This document shows positions 18,449-26,724 of a stretch of 64,000 bases of DNA, one piece after another (the stretch's first letter is position 1; every line of letters starts with the position of its first letter). This DNA is from CAVPDE01 sp963707125 (GTDB lineage: Bacteria > Desulfobacterota > DSM-4660 > Desulfatiglandales > HGW-15). The translations under genes were made by a program, and so were the position numbers. The stretch lies in assembly GCA_963707125.1 (NCBI GenBank), contig CAVPOU010000004.1, positions 372,001 through 436,000 on the forward strand, written 5' to 3'. The notes beneath the pieces are model-generated. The model saw only the letters and a list, made by a program, of their open reading frames with translations. It searched no databases and was not told where the DNA came from.

Positions 18449-19558
18449 ATGACTGACTGGCCAAAGGTCCATGAAAAAAGAACTCCTTCCCTGAGCATGA
18501 TTCCTCTCGCAGGCCTGTCCTATCTGTACGGTTTCGTCGTCAGGGTCAGGACCAAGATCTACGGAAAAAAATGGAAGAAAGAACTGCGGGGTTTCGTGGT
18601 GAGCATCGGGAATTTGACTGTGGGTGGAACGGGCAAAACTCCGGCAGCAGCCATGATCGCGGAGTGGGCACTCAAAGAAGGATATCGCCCGGCAATTCTA
18701 TCCAGGGGTTACGGCGGCAAGCATAAGGGCAAGACCTTCGAAGTATCCGACGGGCAGCATCTCTTCTGCACTCCAGCGGAGGCAGGTGACGAACCTTATC
18801 TTCTGGCAAAGAAGATTGAAGGAGTTCCGGTGATCCTGTCGAAGGCTCGCTATGAAGCGGGCCTCCTTGCATTTGAGCGGCACGGCTCGAACTTCTTCAT
18901 CCTGGATGATGGATTTCAGCACATCCGTCTCAAAAGAGATCTCGACATTGTTTTGCTGGATGCATCCAGCCCTTTCGGCAACATGCACCTTCTCCCACGC
19001 GGACCCCTGAGGGAACCGGTGGACCACCTGCAGAGGGCGGATGTTTTCATCCTCACCCGGACTGGCCATGGGACCAGCCTCATCATGATGAACTACCTCA
19101 AGAAGAAGTTCGGGGGCAAGCCTGTGTTTCAGAGCGAGCATGTGCCGGAAAGCCTCGTTCTTCCAAACCTGGGCAATACCCATGCTCCAGATTTCATCCG
19201 AGGGAAACGAGTCGTGGCTTTTGCAGGCATCGCAAAACCTGAAGTCTTCAGAGATACCCTCATCAAGCTCGGTGCCAAGATTACCCTTTTCAGGAGCTTT
19301 AGAGACCATCATGTCTTTATTCGATCTGAGCTCCAGGAAATGATCGCCGAAAGACAAAGGCTCCGTGCCGATCTTCTTATCACAACCGAGAAGGACTATG
19401 TTCGACTCGGGCAACTGGCCCCGACGGAGAACCACCTCGGCTATCTCACGGTGCGATTCCAGATTATCTCAGGGGGTGATGCTTTTATTGGCATTGTGAA
19501 AAGCAGGGCGGATGAAGTTCTGAAAGACAATCAACCTTCTAGGTTCTTGCATGTTTGA
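18449..19558 (+). CDS. lpxK: Tetraacyldisaccharide 4'-kinase
   Basis: Inner-membrane P-loop kinase that phosphorylates the lipid A disaccharide at position 4'. It has 369 aa, starting with a hydrophobic N-terminal segment (MIPLAGLSYLYGFVV). The Walker A variant GNLTVGGTGKTP lies at residues 54-65, and the LSRGYGGKHKG and ILDDGFQHIRLKRDLDIVLLD blocks are typical of LpxK. The next gene starts 8 nt before this one ends, so the two are translationally coupled. It opens the lipid A/core operon of this window. The start at 18449 has only a weak ribosome binding site. Confidence 0.94.
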   Translation: MTDWPKVHEKRTPSLSMIPLAGLSYLYGFVVRVRTKIYGKKWKKELRGFVVSIGNLTVGGTGKTPAAAMIAEWALKEGYRPAILSRGYGGKHKGKTFEVSDGQHLFCTPAEAGDEPYLLAKKIEGVPVILSKARYEAGLLAFERHGSNFFILDDGFQHIRLKRDLDIVLLDASSPFGNMHLLPRGPLREPVDHLQRADVFILTRTGHGTSLIMMNYLKKKFGGKPVFQSEHVPESLVLPNLGNTHAPDFIRGKRVVAFAGIAKPEVFRDTLIKLGAKITLFRSFRDHHVFIRSELQEMIAERQRLRADLLITTEKDYVRLGQLAPTENHLGYLTVRFQIISGGDAFIGIVKSRADEVLKDNQPSRFLHV

Positions 19559-20459
19559 CAACATAACCTACAGACTCCTGCGGCTCTTTATCCGAATGGT
19601 GTCGTGTGTCCCGCTCCCGGTTGCGCAGTTCACCGGGAGGTGGTTTGGCAATCTTGCCTTTTTGCTCCCCATGAGCAGGAAAGCGGTCGCTCTCGACAAC
19701 CTCATTCAAAGCTTCGGCCCCGAGATGAACAAAGAGGGTGCAAAGCGTCTCCTCAGGAAAGTCTACATTCACTTTGGTCAGATGTTCCTTGAAGTCCCGC
19801 ACGCCGTGAGGCTCAATCCCCGGAACGTGCACAGATATGTTACGTTCGAGTCAGAAGAGCACCTTCTTGACGCTCTGAAGAAAGAAAAAGGGGTCTTTGC
19901 TCTCACAGGGCACCTCGGCAACTGGGAGATTGAGTCCACTGCCGTGGCCATGCGTTTTGGAAATCTCGCAGTGGTGGCGAGACCGATGGATTTTGAGCCC
20001 CTGGAAAGGTTGGTGATCGATCTTCGGTCCCGGTATGGCACCGAGATCATTCCCAAGCAACGATCCATGAGAAAGCTCCTGATGAGCCTCAGAGAGAACA
20101 AAATCATCGGCATTCTTCTGGATCAGAACGTGGACTGGTATGAAGGGGTTTTTGTGAATTTCTTTGGTCGGCCGGCATGCACCAACAAGGGATTGGCTCT
20201 AGTTGCGCTGAAAACCGGGGCACCCGTGGTCCCCATCTTTTCGGCAAAAGCAAAAGACGGCCGTTATCGGATTATGATTGGAAAGGAAGTCGACCTGATC
20301 AGGACAGGAGACAAGCTCAGGGATGTGGAGGAGAACACCGCGCTCTTTACGAGCATCATCGAGCGACACATCAGGGAGCACCCTGAACAGTATTTCTGGT
20401 TTCACAAGCGGTGGAAAACGAAGAATTATTGCCCGCTGCCGCCGGGGTATTTTGGTTGA
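19551..20459 (+). CDS. Lipid A biosynthesis acyltransferase (LpxL/HtrB family)
   Basis: Late lipid A acyltransferase adding a secondary acyl chain, 302 aa. One N-terminal amphipathic/hydrophobic segment precedes the catalytic HX4E motif HLGNWE (His121, Glu126), followed by VVARPMDFEPLERLV and GILLDQNVDWYEGVFVNFFGRPACTNKG, as in this family. It overlaps lpxK by 8 nt. Whether it is the LpxL or LpxM activity, and its chain length preference, cannot be told from sequence. Confidence 0.9.
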   Translation: MFDNITYRLLRLFIRMVSCVPLPVAQFTGRWFGNLAFLLPMSRKAVALDNLIQSFGPEMNKEGAKRLLRKVYIHFGQMFLEVPHAVRLNPRNVHRYVTFESEEHLLDALKKEKGVFALTGHLGNWEIESTAVAMRFGNLAVVARPMDFEPLERLVIDLRSRYGTEIIPKQRSMRKLLMSLRENKIIGILLDQNVDWYEGVFVNFFGRPACTNKGLALVALKTGAPVVPIFSAKAKDGRYRIMIGKEVDLIRTGDKLRDVEENTALFTSIIERHIREHPEQYFWFHKRWKTKNYCPLPPGYFG

Positions 20460-20491
20460 AAGGTTGATGGGTTTCGTCGGTTCATGCCAAG

Positions 20492-21580
20492 ATGAACAAA
20501 TTTCGCGGGGCTCTGCCCATAGACAAATCAAAGATCAGCAGAATCCTTATCCGGGCAACGAACTGGGTGGGCGATGCCGTCATGAGTATGCCCGCCTTTG
20601 AAGCGGTGAGAGAGAACTTTCCCCGGTCCCATATCACGGTCCTCGCCAGACCATGGGTGGTCCCTCTTTACGAAAGCCATCCGGCGGTAAACGAAATGAT
20701 TCGCTACAAAAGAGGGTACGGATACGCGAAAGACTTCTCTGAATTCCTCAGGGTCATTCGATTAATACGCAGCCTTCACTTTGATATGGCCGTCCTTTTT
20801 CAGAACGCCTTCGAGGCCGCTCTTATCCCACGCCTCGCGGGAATCAAGATCCGGGTCGGGTACAATACGGATGGAAGAGGGTTTCTTCTGTCCCACTCCG
20901 TTGTGAGAGGCACGGAAGTTCTCAAACTCCATCAGGTGGAATACTACCTGACCCTTTTGAGAGGTCTCGGCTGGGACGCACCGACAAGGGATCCGGCGTT
21001 AAGAGCTGGGTCGGAATCCGTCACCCGCGTCAGAGCGCTCCTTTCATCAAAAGGTATCGAGGATGGGGATTTGCTTGTAGGGCTCAGTCCTGGCGCAGCC
21101 TATGGCCCTGCAAAGCGATGGCCCGTTGAACGTTTTGCTGCCATTGGGGATCGAGCGATCCTAGAGTGGGGGGCCAGGGTGGTGGTCATAGGAACTGAAA
21201 AGGAGAAAGACCTTGGAGAAACCCTGATCTCTGCAACAGCACCGGGAGCGGTCAATCTTTGCGGCATGACAGGGCTCGGAGAAGCTTTGGCCCTCATCAA
21301 ACGATGCCAATTGTTCGTGAGCAATGATTCAGGGTTGATGCACGTTGCTGCGGCGCTGGATGTTCCCACGGTTGCCATATTCGGTTCAACCAACCCTGTC
21401 GCCACAGGTCCCCGCGGCAAAAACGCGCGAATTGTGAAACAGGACATGGAATGCTCTCCCTGCTTGAAGCCTGAGTGTCCCGTGGGTTACCGGTGTCTTC
21501 TGTCGGTGCAGGCGGGCGATGTGTGGAGGGAGATGGAGGACCTCCGTCGGATCGTTTACGCTGAGGACCGCCCCGCCTGA
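20492..21580 (+). CDS. waaF: Lipopolysaccharide heptosyltransferase II (glycosyltransferase family 9)
   Basis: GT9 family enzyme transferring L-glycero-D-manno-heptose to the LPS inner core, 362 aa. Landmarks are ILIRATNWVGDAVMSMPAFEAVRENFP at the N-terminus, GLSPGAAYGPAKRWPVERFA at mid-protein, and FVSNDSGLMHVAAALDVPTVAIFGSTNP in the nucleotide-sugar domain. These favour WaaF over WaaC. The C-terminal cysteine cluster (CSPCLKPECPVGYRCL) is a known feature of many WaaF proteins. It lies in the lipid A/core operon, 32 nt after the acyltransferase. gmhB downstream makes part of its donor. Confidence 0.92.
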   Translation: MNKFRGALPIDKSKISRILIRATNWVGDAVMSMPAFEAVRENFPRSHITVLARPWVVPLYESHPAVNEMIRYKRGYGYAKDFSEFLRVIRLIRSLHFDMAVLFQNAFEAALIPRLAGIKIRVGYNTDGRGFLLSHSVVRGTEVLKLHQVEYYLTLLRGLGWDAPTRDPALRAGSESVTRVRALLSSKGIEDGDLLVGLSPGAAYGPAKRWPVERFAAIGDRAILEWGARVVVIGTEKEKDLGETLISATAPGAVNLCGMTGLGEALALIKRCQLFVSNDSGLMHVAAALDVPTVAIFGSTNPVATGPRGKNARIVKQDMECSPCLKPECPVGYRCLLSVQAGDVWREMEDLRRIVYAEDRPA

Positions 21581-22080
21581 AGCGGAGTTCAAGGAGCGGC
21601 TCGCTGATGCGAGACTCGAGGAGCGCTGCGCTTGAGGCGAAGTGATTCGATCTGAAATGCGGCGCCTTATGGGTCATGGACAATGGGACAGAGACCATGA
21701 GTTTAGTATTCTGTCTTCTGTCTTCTGCATTCTTGTATGAAACTTCACCTGGCCGGAACAGCAAACCGCAGAACAGCAGAATATCGAACCGCAGAATTTC
21801 CAAGGGTCGTTTCGTTTGACTGAGTCTTTTTTTTGCAAAATAGACAAATACCTTCCTTCGACATTCGATATTCATTATTCGATATTCGATATTCGTTTTA
21901 TTTTGAAGTTTTCTGTTCGATCAAAGTGGCCGCCCTGGCGGCCAGCGGATAGGCTGTCTTCTGGATTCGGTCTTCTGTGATTTGTCGTCTCCGTGCTGGC
22001 AACTGGATTCTTGATTCTGGATGTTTTATACTCACAGAGCGTGACTCGTCACTTGTCACTGTTTGGGAGTCTGAAGTGAA
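21581..22080. other. 500-bp gene-free region of degenerate short repeats between waaF and gmhB
   Basis: No supportable gene. The stretch is built of decayed palindromic and tandem motifs: CTTCTGTCTTCTGCATTC type pyrimidine repeats near 21712-21735, ATTCGATATTCGATATTCG repeats near 21860-21895, and a GTGACTCGTCACTTGTCACT-like run near 22040-22060 that resembles the repeats at 61962 and 62187. It splits what is usually a continuous heptose gene cluster. Confidence 0.5.
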
Positions 22081-22713
22081 ATGAAAAAACCTGCTGTATT
22101 CATCGATCGGGATGGGACCATCAATGAGCAGATGGGCTACATCAACCATGTGCGCCGGTTCAAAATTCTTCCCAGGGTGCCTCAGGCCATAAGAATGCTC
22201 AACCGTCATGGGTTTCTCGTGCTTGTGGTCTCGAACCAGTCCGGAGTGGCCAGGGGCTATTACCCCATGGATCTTGTGGAGACTATTCACCACCTCATGG
22301 TGGCCCGTATCAAAGAGAAAAAGGGTGTCATCGACGGGGTTTTTTTCTGCCCCCATCATCCTGCAGGGTCTGTTCCGGACTTCTCCCGTGAGTGCAATTG
22401 CAGAAAGCCCAAGACCGGTCTCATTGAGCAGGCGTGCAAGTCTTTTGAGGTCGATCTCAGGCGATCCTTTGTCGTGGGGGACATGTGCACCGACATCGAG
22501 CTTGCTCACCGAGCCGGGCTCAAGGGTGTCCTGGTCAAAACCGGCTACGGGCTTGGGGAGATTGAGTATATCCTGCCCCGAAAAGCCGCGAAGCCCGCGC
22601 ATATCGCAGAGGATCTTCTGGATGCCGTCCGCTGGATTATGAGAGGTGGAGATGGAGATCAACCCTTAAACAAAACTTCTCAATTCAAGGAGAAATCATA
22701 TGGCGATCAGTAA
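22081..22713 (+). CDS. gmhB: D-glycero-beta-D-manno-heptose 1,7-bisphosphate 7-phosphatase
   Basis: HAD-superfamily phosphatase of the ADP-heptose pathway, 210 aa. Motif I is FIDRDGTI (nucleophile and acid/base Asp), motif II VVSNQSG, and motif III/IV CNCRKPKTG...VVGDMCTDIELAHRAG. The zinc loop residues CPHHP and CNC typical of GmhB are present. The C-terminus runs 14 nt into the next gene. The enzyme dephosphorylates heptose-1,7-bisphosphate ahead of ADP-heptose formation used by WaaF. The C-terminal tail beyond about residue 195 is not conserved-looking. Confidence 0.92.
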   Translation: MKKPAVFIDRDGTINEQMGYINHVRRFKILPRVPQAIRMLNRHGFLVLVVSNQSGVARGYYPMDLVETIHHLMVARIKEKKGVIDGVFFCPHHPAGSVPDFSRECNCRKPKTGLIEQACKSFEVDLRRSFVVGDMCTDIELAHRAGLKGVLVKTGYGLGEIEYILPRKAAKPAHIAEDLLDAVRWIMRGGDGDQPLNKTSQFKEKSYGDQ

Positions 22714-22870
22714 AGAACTGCTGGATATCCTGGCATGCCCCAAATGCAAAGGGGACATCTATCTGAACGAGGCGGGAAACGGGCTCATCTGTGATAAGTG
22801 TAAACTGCTCTATGCGATCAAAGATGACATCCCCATCATGCTGATTGACGAGGCGAAACCCCTCCCCTGA
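22700..22870 (+). CDS. Trm112/YcaR family zinc-ribbon protein (56 aa)
   Basis: Very short gene overlapping the end of gmhB: MAISKELLDILACPKCKGD..., with CPKC and CDKC zinc-ribbon pairs and the ending DDIPIMLIDEA that defines the Trm112/YcaR family. AAGGAG lies 8 nt before the ATG. In E. coli ycaR lies next to lpxK and kdsB, so its place at the end of an LPS gene run is typical. Trm112 proteins act as activating partners of methyltransferases in other systems; the partner here is unknown. Confidence 0.88.
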   Translation: MAISKELLDILACPKCKGDIYLNEAGNGLICDKCKLLYAIKDDIPIMLIDEAKPLP

Positions 22871-22920
22871 CCAGCGGCAACCCTCTATTAGAGGACCATG
22901 TTTGAGGCATTCGCAAAAAG

Positions 22921-23072
22921 TCGCAGCCCCGCACTCCGTTCATGGTTCGATACCTGCCTGCGCCGAGGCTTCGGCAGGCAGGCCTCACCACGAACGGAAA
23001 ATCAGTTACTTACGGCCCATACCGTTCGTTCGCCCTGAGGTATCGAAGGGTGAACGCGACTTTTTACGAAGC
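22921..23072. repeat. REP-like palindrome, family D, with a nested hairpin in one arm
   Basis: Same arms as the 9030-9120 copy (GTTCATGGTTCGATACC ... GAGGTATCGAAGGGTGAAC), but the left arm is interrupted right after GATACC by a compact hairpin, TGCCTGCGCCGAGG mirrored by CTTCGGCAGGCA (about 22954-22981). It then resumes with CCTCACCACGAACGG. It occupies most of the 328-bp gap between the Trm112-like gene and fabD; nothing else is seen there. Confidence 0.8.
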
Positions 23073-23198
23073 CGTCATGTTTTGGTCTTTTAAAAAAAGG
23101 GCGTTCGGTGTATCATTTTTTTGTCCCGTGGCTGGCCGGGGCATTCTGCACTCTCCTATGAACAAAACTTCCCGGCAGTTAAAGGAAGGAGTTGAGAC

Positions 23199-24194
23199 AT
23201 GAAGTACAAGAAAGTCGCGCTGATTTTCCCGGGGCAGGGGTCCCAGTATGTCGGAATGGGAAAGGAATTCTACGACCGATTCAAGCTGGTCAGGGACACC
23301 TATGATGAAGCGGGTTCCGTGCTGGGTTATGACATTGCGGAGAAATGCTTCAAGAAACCGCTTCCCGGCGCCAGCATGATTCACAAACCAGACCTCGACA
23401 GAACCATCTACACTCAACCCGCGGTCATGGTCACGGGCTATGCCTGTTACCGGATCTTCGAAGAAATGTGCAAGGAAGTCGGTGTTCATCCGAATGTCTG
23501 TTTTCTTGCCGGTCACAGCCTGGGCGAGTACACAGCGCTCCTCGTCTCAAGGGCAATGGATTTCAGAACCTGTGCGGATCTGGTCAACAAAAGGGCCTCC
23601 TTCATCACGGAGTTCAGTGATGCCTACCCTCACGCAGCCCTGATGGCGGTCGTGAACAAAGGAGGCGAACTCGAAAAGAGCAAGATAGAAAGCCTGACGA
23701 AGGAGGCGCAGGTCTATGTCGCCCTGAACAATACCAGGAATCAGCTGGTCGTCGGAGGCTTCAAAAAGAACTTGGAGGAACTCTCCAAGACGCTGAAAAA
23801 GGAAAATCTATTCTCCACCATTCTCAAGGTAGAAGGCCCTTTCCATACTCCCTTGATGAAACCTGCCGCGGACCGATTCAAAAAGGAGCTTGCGGCAAGC
23901 CAGATTTACATTGCCGCCAAGCCGGTGCTTGCCAACGTCTCTGCGGAGGCGATCGTTGACCCCCTTCATATTCGAAAAGAGCTCTATGAACAGATATTCA
24001 CCTGTGTGGACTGGCGCCGTGGGGTCGAAAGAATGGTTGAAAATGGCGCTGACCTTTTCATTGAGATTGGGCCCAAGAAGGTCTTAAGTGGCATGATCAA
24101 GAGTATCTCCCCCGATGTCCCTACGCTCAACGTCGAGGATGTTGAATCACTGGAGATTACAATAAGGGAACTGGGAGCCCAGCAAGAAGGGTAA
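23199..24194 (+). CDS. fabD: ACP S-malonyltransferase (FabD-like)
   Basis: Malonyl-CoA:ACP transacylase family, 331 aa, slightly longer than the usual 310 or so. Signatures: FPGQGSQ near residue 10, nucleophile elbow GHSLGE (Ser107), catalytic His in GPFHTPLM, and IEIGPKKVLSGM near the C-terminus. AAGGAGTTGAGAC precedes the ATG. It stands apart from other fab genes and is followed by a HMG-CoA-lyase-like gene, and a MatB-like ligase lies 7 kb on. A dedicated acyltransferase outside bulk fatty acid synthesis therefore cannot be excluded, but family membership is clear. Confidence 0.85.
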   Translation: MKYKKVALIFPGQGSQYVGMGKEFYDRFKLVRDTYDEAGSVLGYDIAEKCFKKPLPGASMIHKPDLDRTIYTQPAVMVTGYACYRIFEEMCKEVGVHPNVCFLAGHSLGEYTALLVSRAMDFRTCADLVNKRASFITEFSDAYPHAALMAVVNKGGELEKSKIESLTKEAQVYVALNNTRNQLVVGGFKKNLEELSKTLKKENLFSTILKVEGPFHTPLMKPAADRFKKELAASQIYIAAKPVLANVSAEAIVDPLHIRKELYEQIFTCVDWRRGVERMVENGADLFIEIGPKKVLSGMIKSISPDVPTLNVEDVESLEITIRELGAQQEG

Positions 24195-24228
24195 GGGATG
24201 GAATGATGGAAGACTGGAATGCCGGAGT

Positions 24229-24360
24229 CAACTGCTGTCGGCTGAAGCCGACAGCTTGAGGGACAAAGGCACAGAGTAGCAAAGGGGCAAAGTCATGTCA
24301 CTCTCTGCGTTGTTCTCCGCTATGTGCCTATGTGCCTTTGCAACTTTGTGCCTGCATCGT
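24229..24360. repeat. Interspersed inverted repeat, family E (second copy)
   Basis: Starts CAACTGCTGTCGGCTGAAGCC as at 12284. The left arm is GGGACAAAGGCACAGAGTAGC and the right arm TATGTGCCTTTGCAACTTTGTGCC. It fills most of the gap between fabD and the next gene. A CTTCGCCTAAAGGCGAGGG hairpin follows at about 24384-24402. Confidence 0.72.
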
Positions 24361-24436
24361 GGTGAAAAAACCAAACTGAAGTCTTCGCCTAAAGGCGAGG
24401 GTTTTTCTCCCATTCCCCGAAGAGGACAATGAGTTA

Positions 24437-25387
24437 ATGGGGGAAAGCGCTAACAAGGTCATCATCACGGACGTGACTCTGAGGGAGTACGGGCAGAACG
24501 TTCCCCCTCAATTCCTTCCCGTTTTTTCGCCGCAAATAAGAATCGAGATCGCTCAAAGGCTTATCCGCTTAGGTTTCAAAGGGATTGAAGTCTTCTCCTG
24601 CGTTCATCCCCGCGTCGCCCCAGCCATGAGCAAAGAGGCGATCCAAGAGATCGCCAAGGCCATCGGCAACGTCGAAAACTGCGATATCATCACCCTCATT
24701 CCCAATAAAGCAGGCTACAAGAACTTTCTTGACTTCGGTCTTGGTCCTGACGGCTGCAACCACACCATAGGTTTCTTCTTCTCTGCTCTTGAAGCCCACA
24801 ACGTGCTCAATCTCGGAAGGTCGATCAAAGAGACAGTTGGGGAGTATAAAGGTATTGCCAGGGATGCCATCTCAAAAGGCATAAGGCTCTTTGCTTACAT
24901 CTCAGCCGCATTCGGATTCAGAGAACCTGAAAGAGGCCATCTCCTCAGAGCGAAGAGCGGGGACATTGCGGGCTACCTGGATCTTCTCTTTGACCTCGGC
25001 GCATCTGTCGTGACCCTGTCTGACCTCCAGGGAGTTGCGGATCAGGAATACACGCGGAAACTTCTTGAAGATGTCCTGAACCTCCGAAAAGGAAAGGACA
25101 TCGGAAACATCGGATATCATCCCCACCATGAGTCCGGTCACAAGGCAGTAGTGAACAGCATGGCGGCCCATGAAACCGGCATCAGGCGCTTCGATGCTTC
25201 TCTTGGGGGAACCGGGGGTTGTGTGACAGGCGCTCCGGGAAATCAGCCGACTGAAGCACTGGTCAGATTTTTCGAGGAGAAAGGAATTCAAACCGGGCTG
25301 AAACAGGATGATGTCTCGGCCCTGGCAGAGTTTATTGAAAAGGAGCTTTATCGCAAAATTACACTCTCAGAAGAAAAGCCTCGATGA
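24437..25387 (+). CDS. Hydroxymethylglutaryl-CoA lyase family protein
   Basis: TIM-barrel DRE-type carbon-carbon lyase/condensing family member, 316 aa. The N-terminal metal-binding motif is DVTLREYGQN, the second metal site is YHPHHESGHKA (HxH), and the C-terminal loop SLGGTGGCVTGAPGN holds the Cys expected of HMG-CoA lyases. The substrate may be HMG-CoA or a related 3-hydroxy-3-methyl acyl-CoA or 2-oxoacid. It lies between fabD and the minus-strand HMGL/GcdA/crotonase operon, convergent with it. The ATG at 24437 is preceded by AGAGGA about 10 nt upstream. Confidence 0.82.
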   Translation: MGESANKVIITDVTLREYGQNVPPQFLPVFSPQIRIEIAQRLIRLGFKGIEVFSCVHPRVAPAMSKEAIQEIAKAIGNVENCDIITLIPNKAGYKNFLDFGLGPDGCNHTIGFFFSALEAHNVLNLGRSIKETVGEYKGIARDAISKGIRLFAYISAAFGFREPERGHLLRAKSGDIAGYLDLLFDLGASVVTLSDLQGVADQEYTRKLLEDVLNLRKGKDIGNIGYHPHHESGHKAVVNSMAAHETGIRRFDASLGGTGGCVTGAPGNQPTEALVRFFEEKGIQTGLKQDDVSALAEFIEKELYRKITLSEEKPR

Positions 25388-25425
25388 AAGCCATTCTGGC
25401 AGGCTGTTCCACAATTCCAATTTTT

Positions 25426-26604
25426 TCACGATTTTCTTTTGAGCAGTCCCGGCGGAACAACGGCCTTTTGCGGCCATCCTTCCGGCACGAGCTGTTCCGG
25501 CTTCTCTTTCAGCTTGGCCTTTAGTCCTGTAAGCCCTGCCCTCTTGAACTCCTCTCTCGGCTCCTTAGGAACCCTGCCGTTGAGAATCGCCTCTGACCGA
25601 AGCCGCCGGCCGATGGTCCTTTCCATGAGGGTTCCCAGCTCCAGGATCCGGTCCACGTTGACCCCGCAAAGATCGATACCCATCTCATCCAGCATCACGC
25701 ACATGTCTTCAAAAGTAGCCAGGCCGACCACATTGGGATCCTTATAGTAGTAGGAACCGGTGCCCGGCACAGGCACCCGGTCCAGAAAATTGGCCGGCTG
25801 ACCGCCCAGTCCGCCCAGCGTCCCTTCAAAGATGTCTATCCCTGCCTGGAGAGCTGCGAGAACATTGGCAAGCCCCCAGCCTCGGGTGACATGGAAATGG
25901 CCGATGTGAAGATCCGTATTAGGAATCTCGTCCAGGATCATGGAGTAATAGCGGTAAACCTGATTCGGAGGAGCTGATCCGTCGTGGTCCGCGTGCTCAA
26001 TGTCATCCGCCCCGATGCTCAACCACCGTTTCGTGAACTCCACGGCATCTTCGAACCGGGTCGGCCCGGAAATGGGACTTCCCCAGATGGTGCTGACGGT
26101 CCCGCACATCTTGATGCCCGCATCCTTGCATTTCTTGATGCATCTTTCCGCTTCCTTCCAGTACTCGGGCAGGGTGGTGCCGCTGTTTGCGAAATGGTGC
26201 TGCTCGTCGGTCGAGACCATCATGAGGACACGGTCAGGGCCGATTCCTTGCTGTTTCAGCCTGATGGCCTTGTCCACGCCAGGCTCGCGAATAGTCACCG
26301 CCGTCCATTCAATGTCCTCCGGCTTGATGCCTTTGCCGGCAAGTCTCTTGATGAAAAATTCGTCCCGCACCCCTTTGAGCACTTCTTCCGCGTCCTTGAA
26401 CTGGGGCATGATCCTTGGGTTGCCGAGATTGGTGGCTTCAAGTCTCTTGACCCCTGCCAGGGCAAGCTCTTGCAAGTAGTAGATCTTTGCCTCCGTGGGG
26501 ATCCAGCTCTCTTCGTGCTGGAATCCGTCACGTACCGTGATATCTCCGAGTCTCACCTTCCTCGGCATCCGGGGATGGACCTTGAACAAATCATGTTCGC
26601 TCAT
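25426..26604 (-). CDS. Pyruvate carboxyltransferase / HMG-CoA-lyase-like protein
   Basis: A second, distinct member of the DRE-TIM family, 392 aa. Metal ligands occur in RLGDITVRDGFQ and in LHIGHFHVTRG (HxH), and the substrate-side glycine loop is FEGTLGGLGGQPAN. The C-terminus is extended and basic. AAGGAG lies 7 nt before the ATG. It is the third gene of a minus-strand run after a crotonase-family protein and GcdA, a combination suggesting acyl-CoA carboxylation/decarboxylation or cleavage of a branched intermediate. The exact reaction is not deducible by eye; a pyruvate or oxaloacetate-type carboxyltransferase and an HMG-CoA lyase remain equally possible. Confidence 0.78.
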   Translation of the reverse strand: MSEHDLFKVHPRMPRKVRLGDITVRDGFQHEESWIPTEAKIYYLQELALAGVKRLEATNLGNPRIMPQFKDAEEVLKGVRDEFFIKRLAGKGIKPEDIEWTAVTIREPGVDKAIRLKQQGIGPDRVLMMVSTDEQHHFANSGTTLPEYWKEAERCIKKCKDAGIKMCGTVSTIWGSPISGPTRFEDAVEFTKRWLSIGADDIEHADHDGSAPPNQVYRYYSMILDEIPNTDLHIGHFHVTRGWGLANVLAALQAGIDIFEGTLGGLGGQPANFLDRVPVPGTGSYYYKDPNVVGLATFEDMCVMLDEMGIDLCGVNVDRILELGTLMERTIGRRLRSEAILNGRVPKEPREEFKRAGLTGLKAKLKEKPEQLVPEGWPQKAVVPPGLLKRKS

Positions 26605-26624
26605 TTCGCCTCTCCTTCAAAAAG

Positions 26625-26724
26625 ATATTTTAGATTTTTGATTTCCGATTTTTGATTTCCGATTTTTGATTTCGCAGATTGCAGTTCCTAAATATAAAAT
26701 CGCAAATCTAAAATCAAAAATTCT
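26625..26724. repeat. AT-rich tandem/inverted repeat between gcdA and the HMGL-like gene
   Basis: Three tandem TTTTTGATTTCCGA-type units (26635-26675) are mirrored by AAAATCGCAAATCTAAAATCAAAAATTC (about 26697-26722), allowing a long A/T hairpin in the intercistronic mRNA of the minus-strand operon. It may attenuate the distal gene; there is no G/C stem for a classical terminator. Confidence 0.6.

Noticed and set aside
22845..23202. Overlapping plus-strand open frames between the Trm112-like gene and fabD
   Set aside because: They translate the family D REP repeat and its nested hairpin; no start context and low-complexity products.
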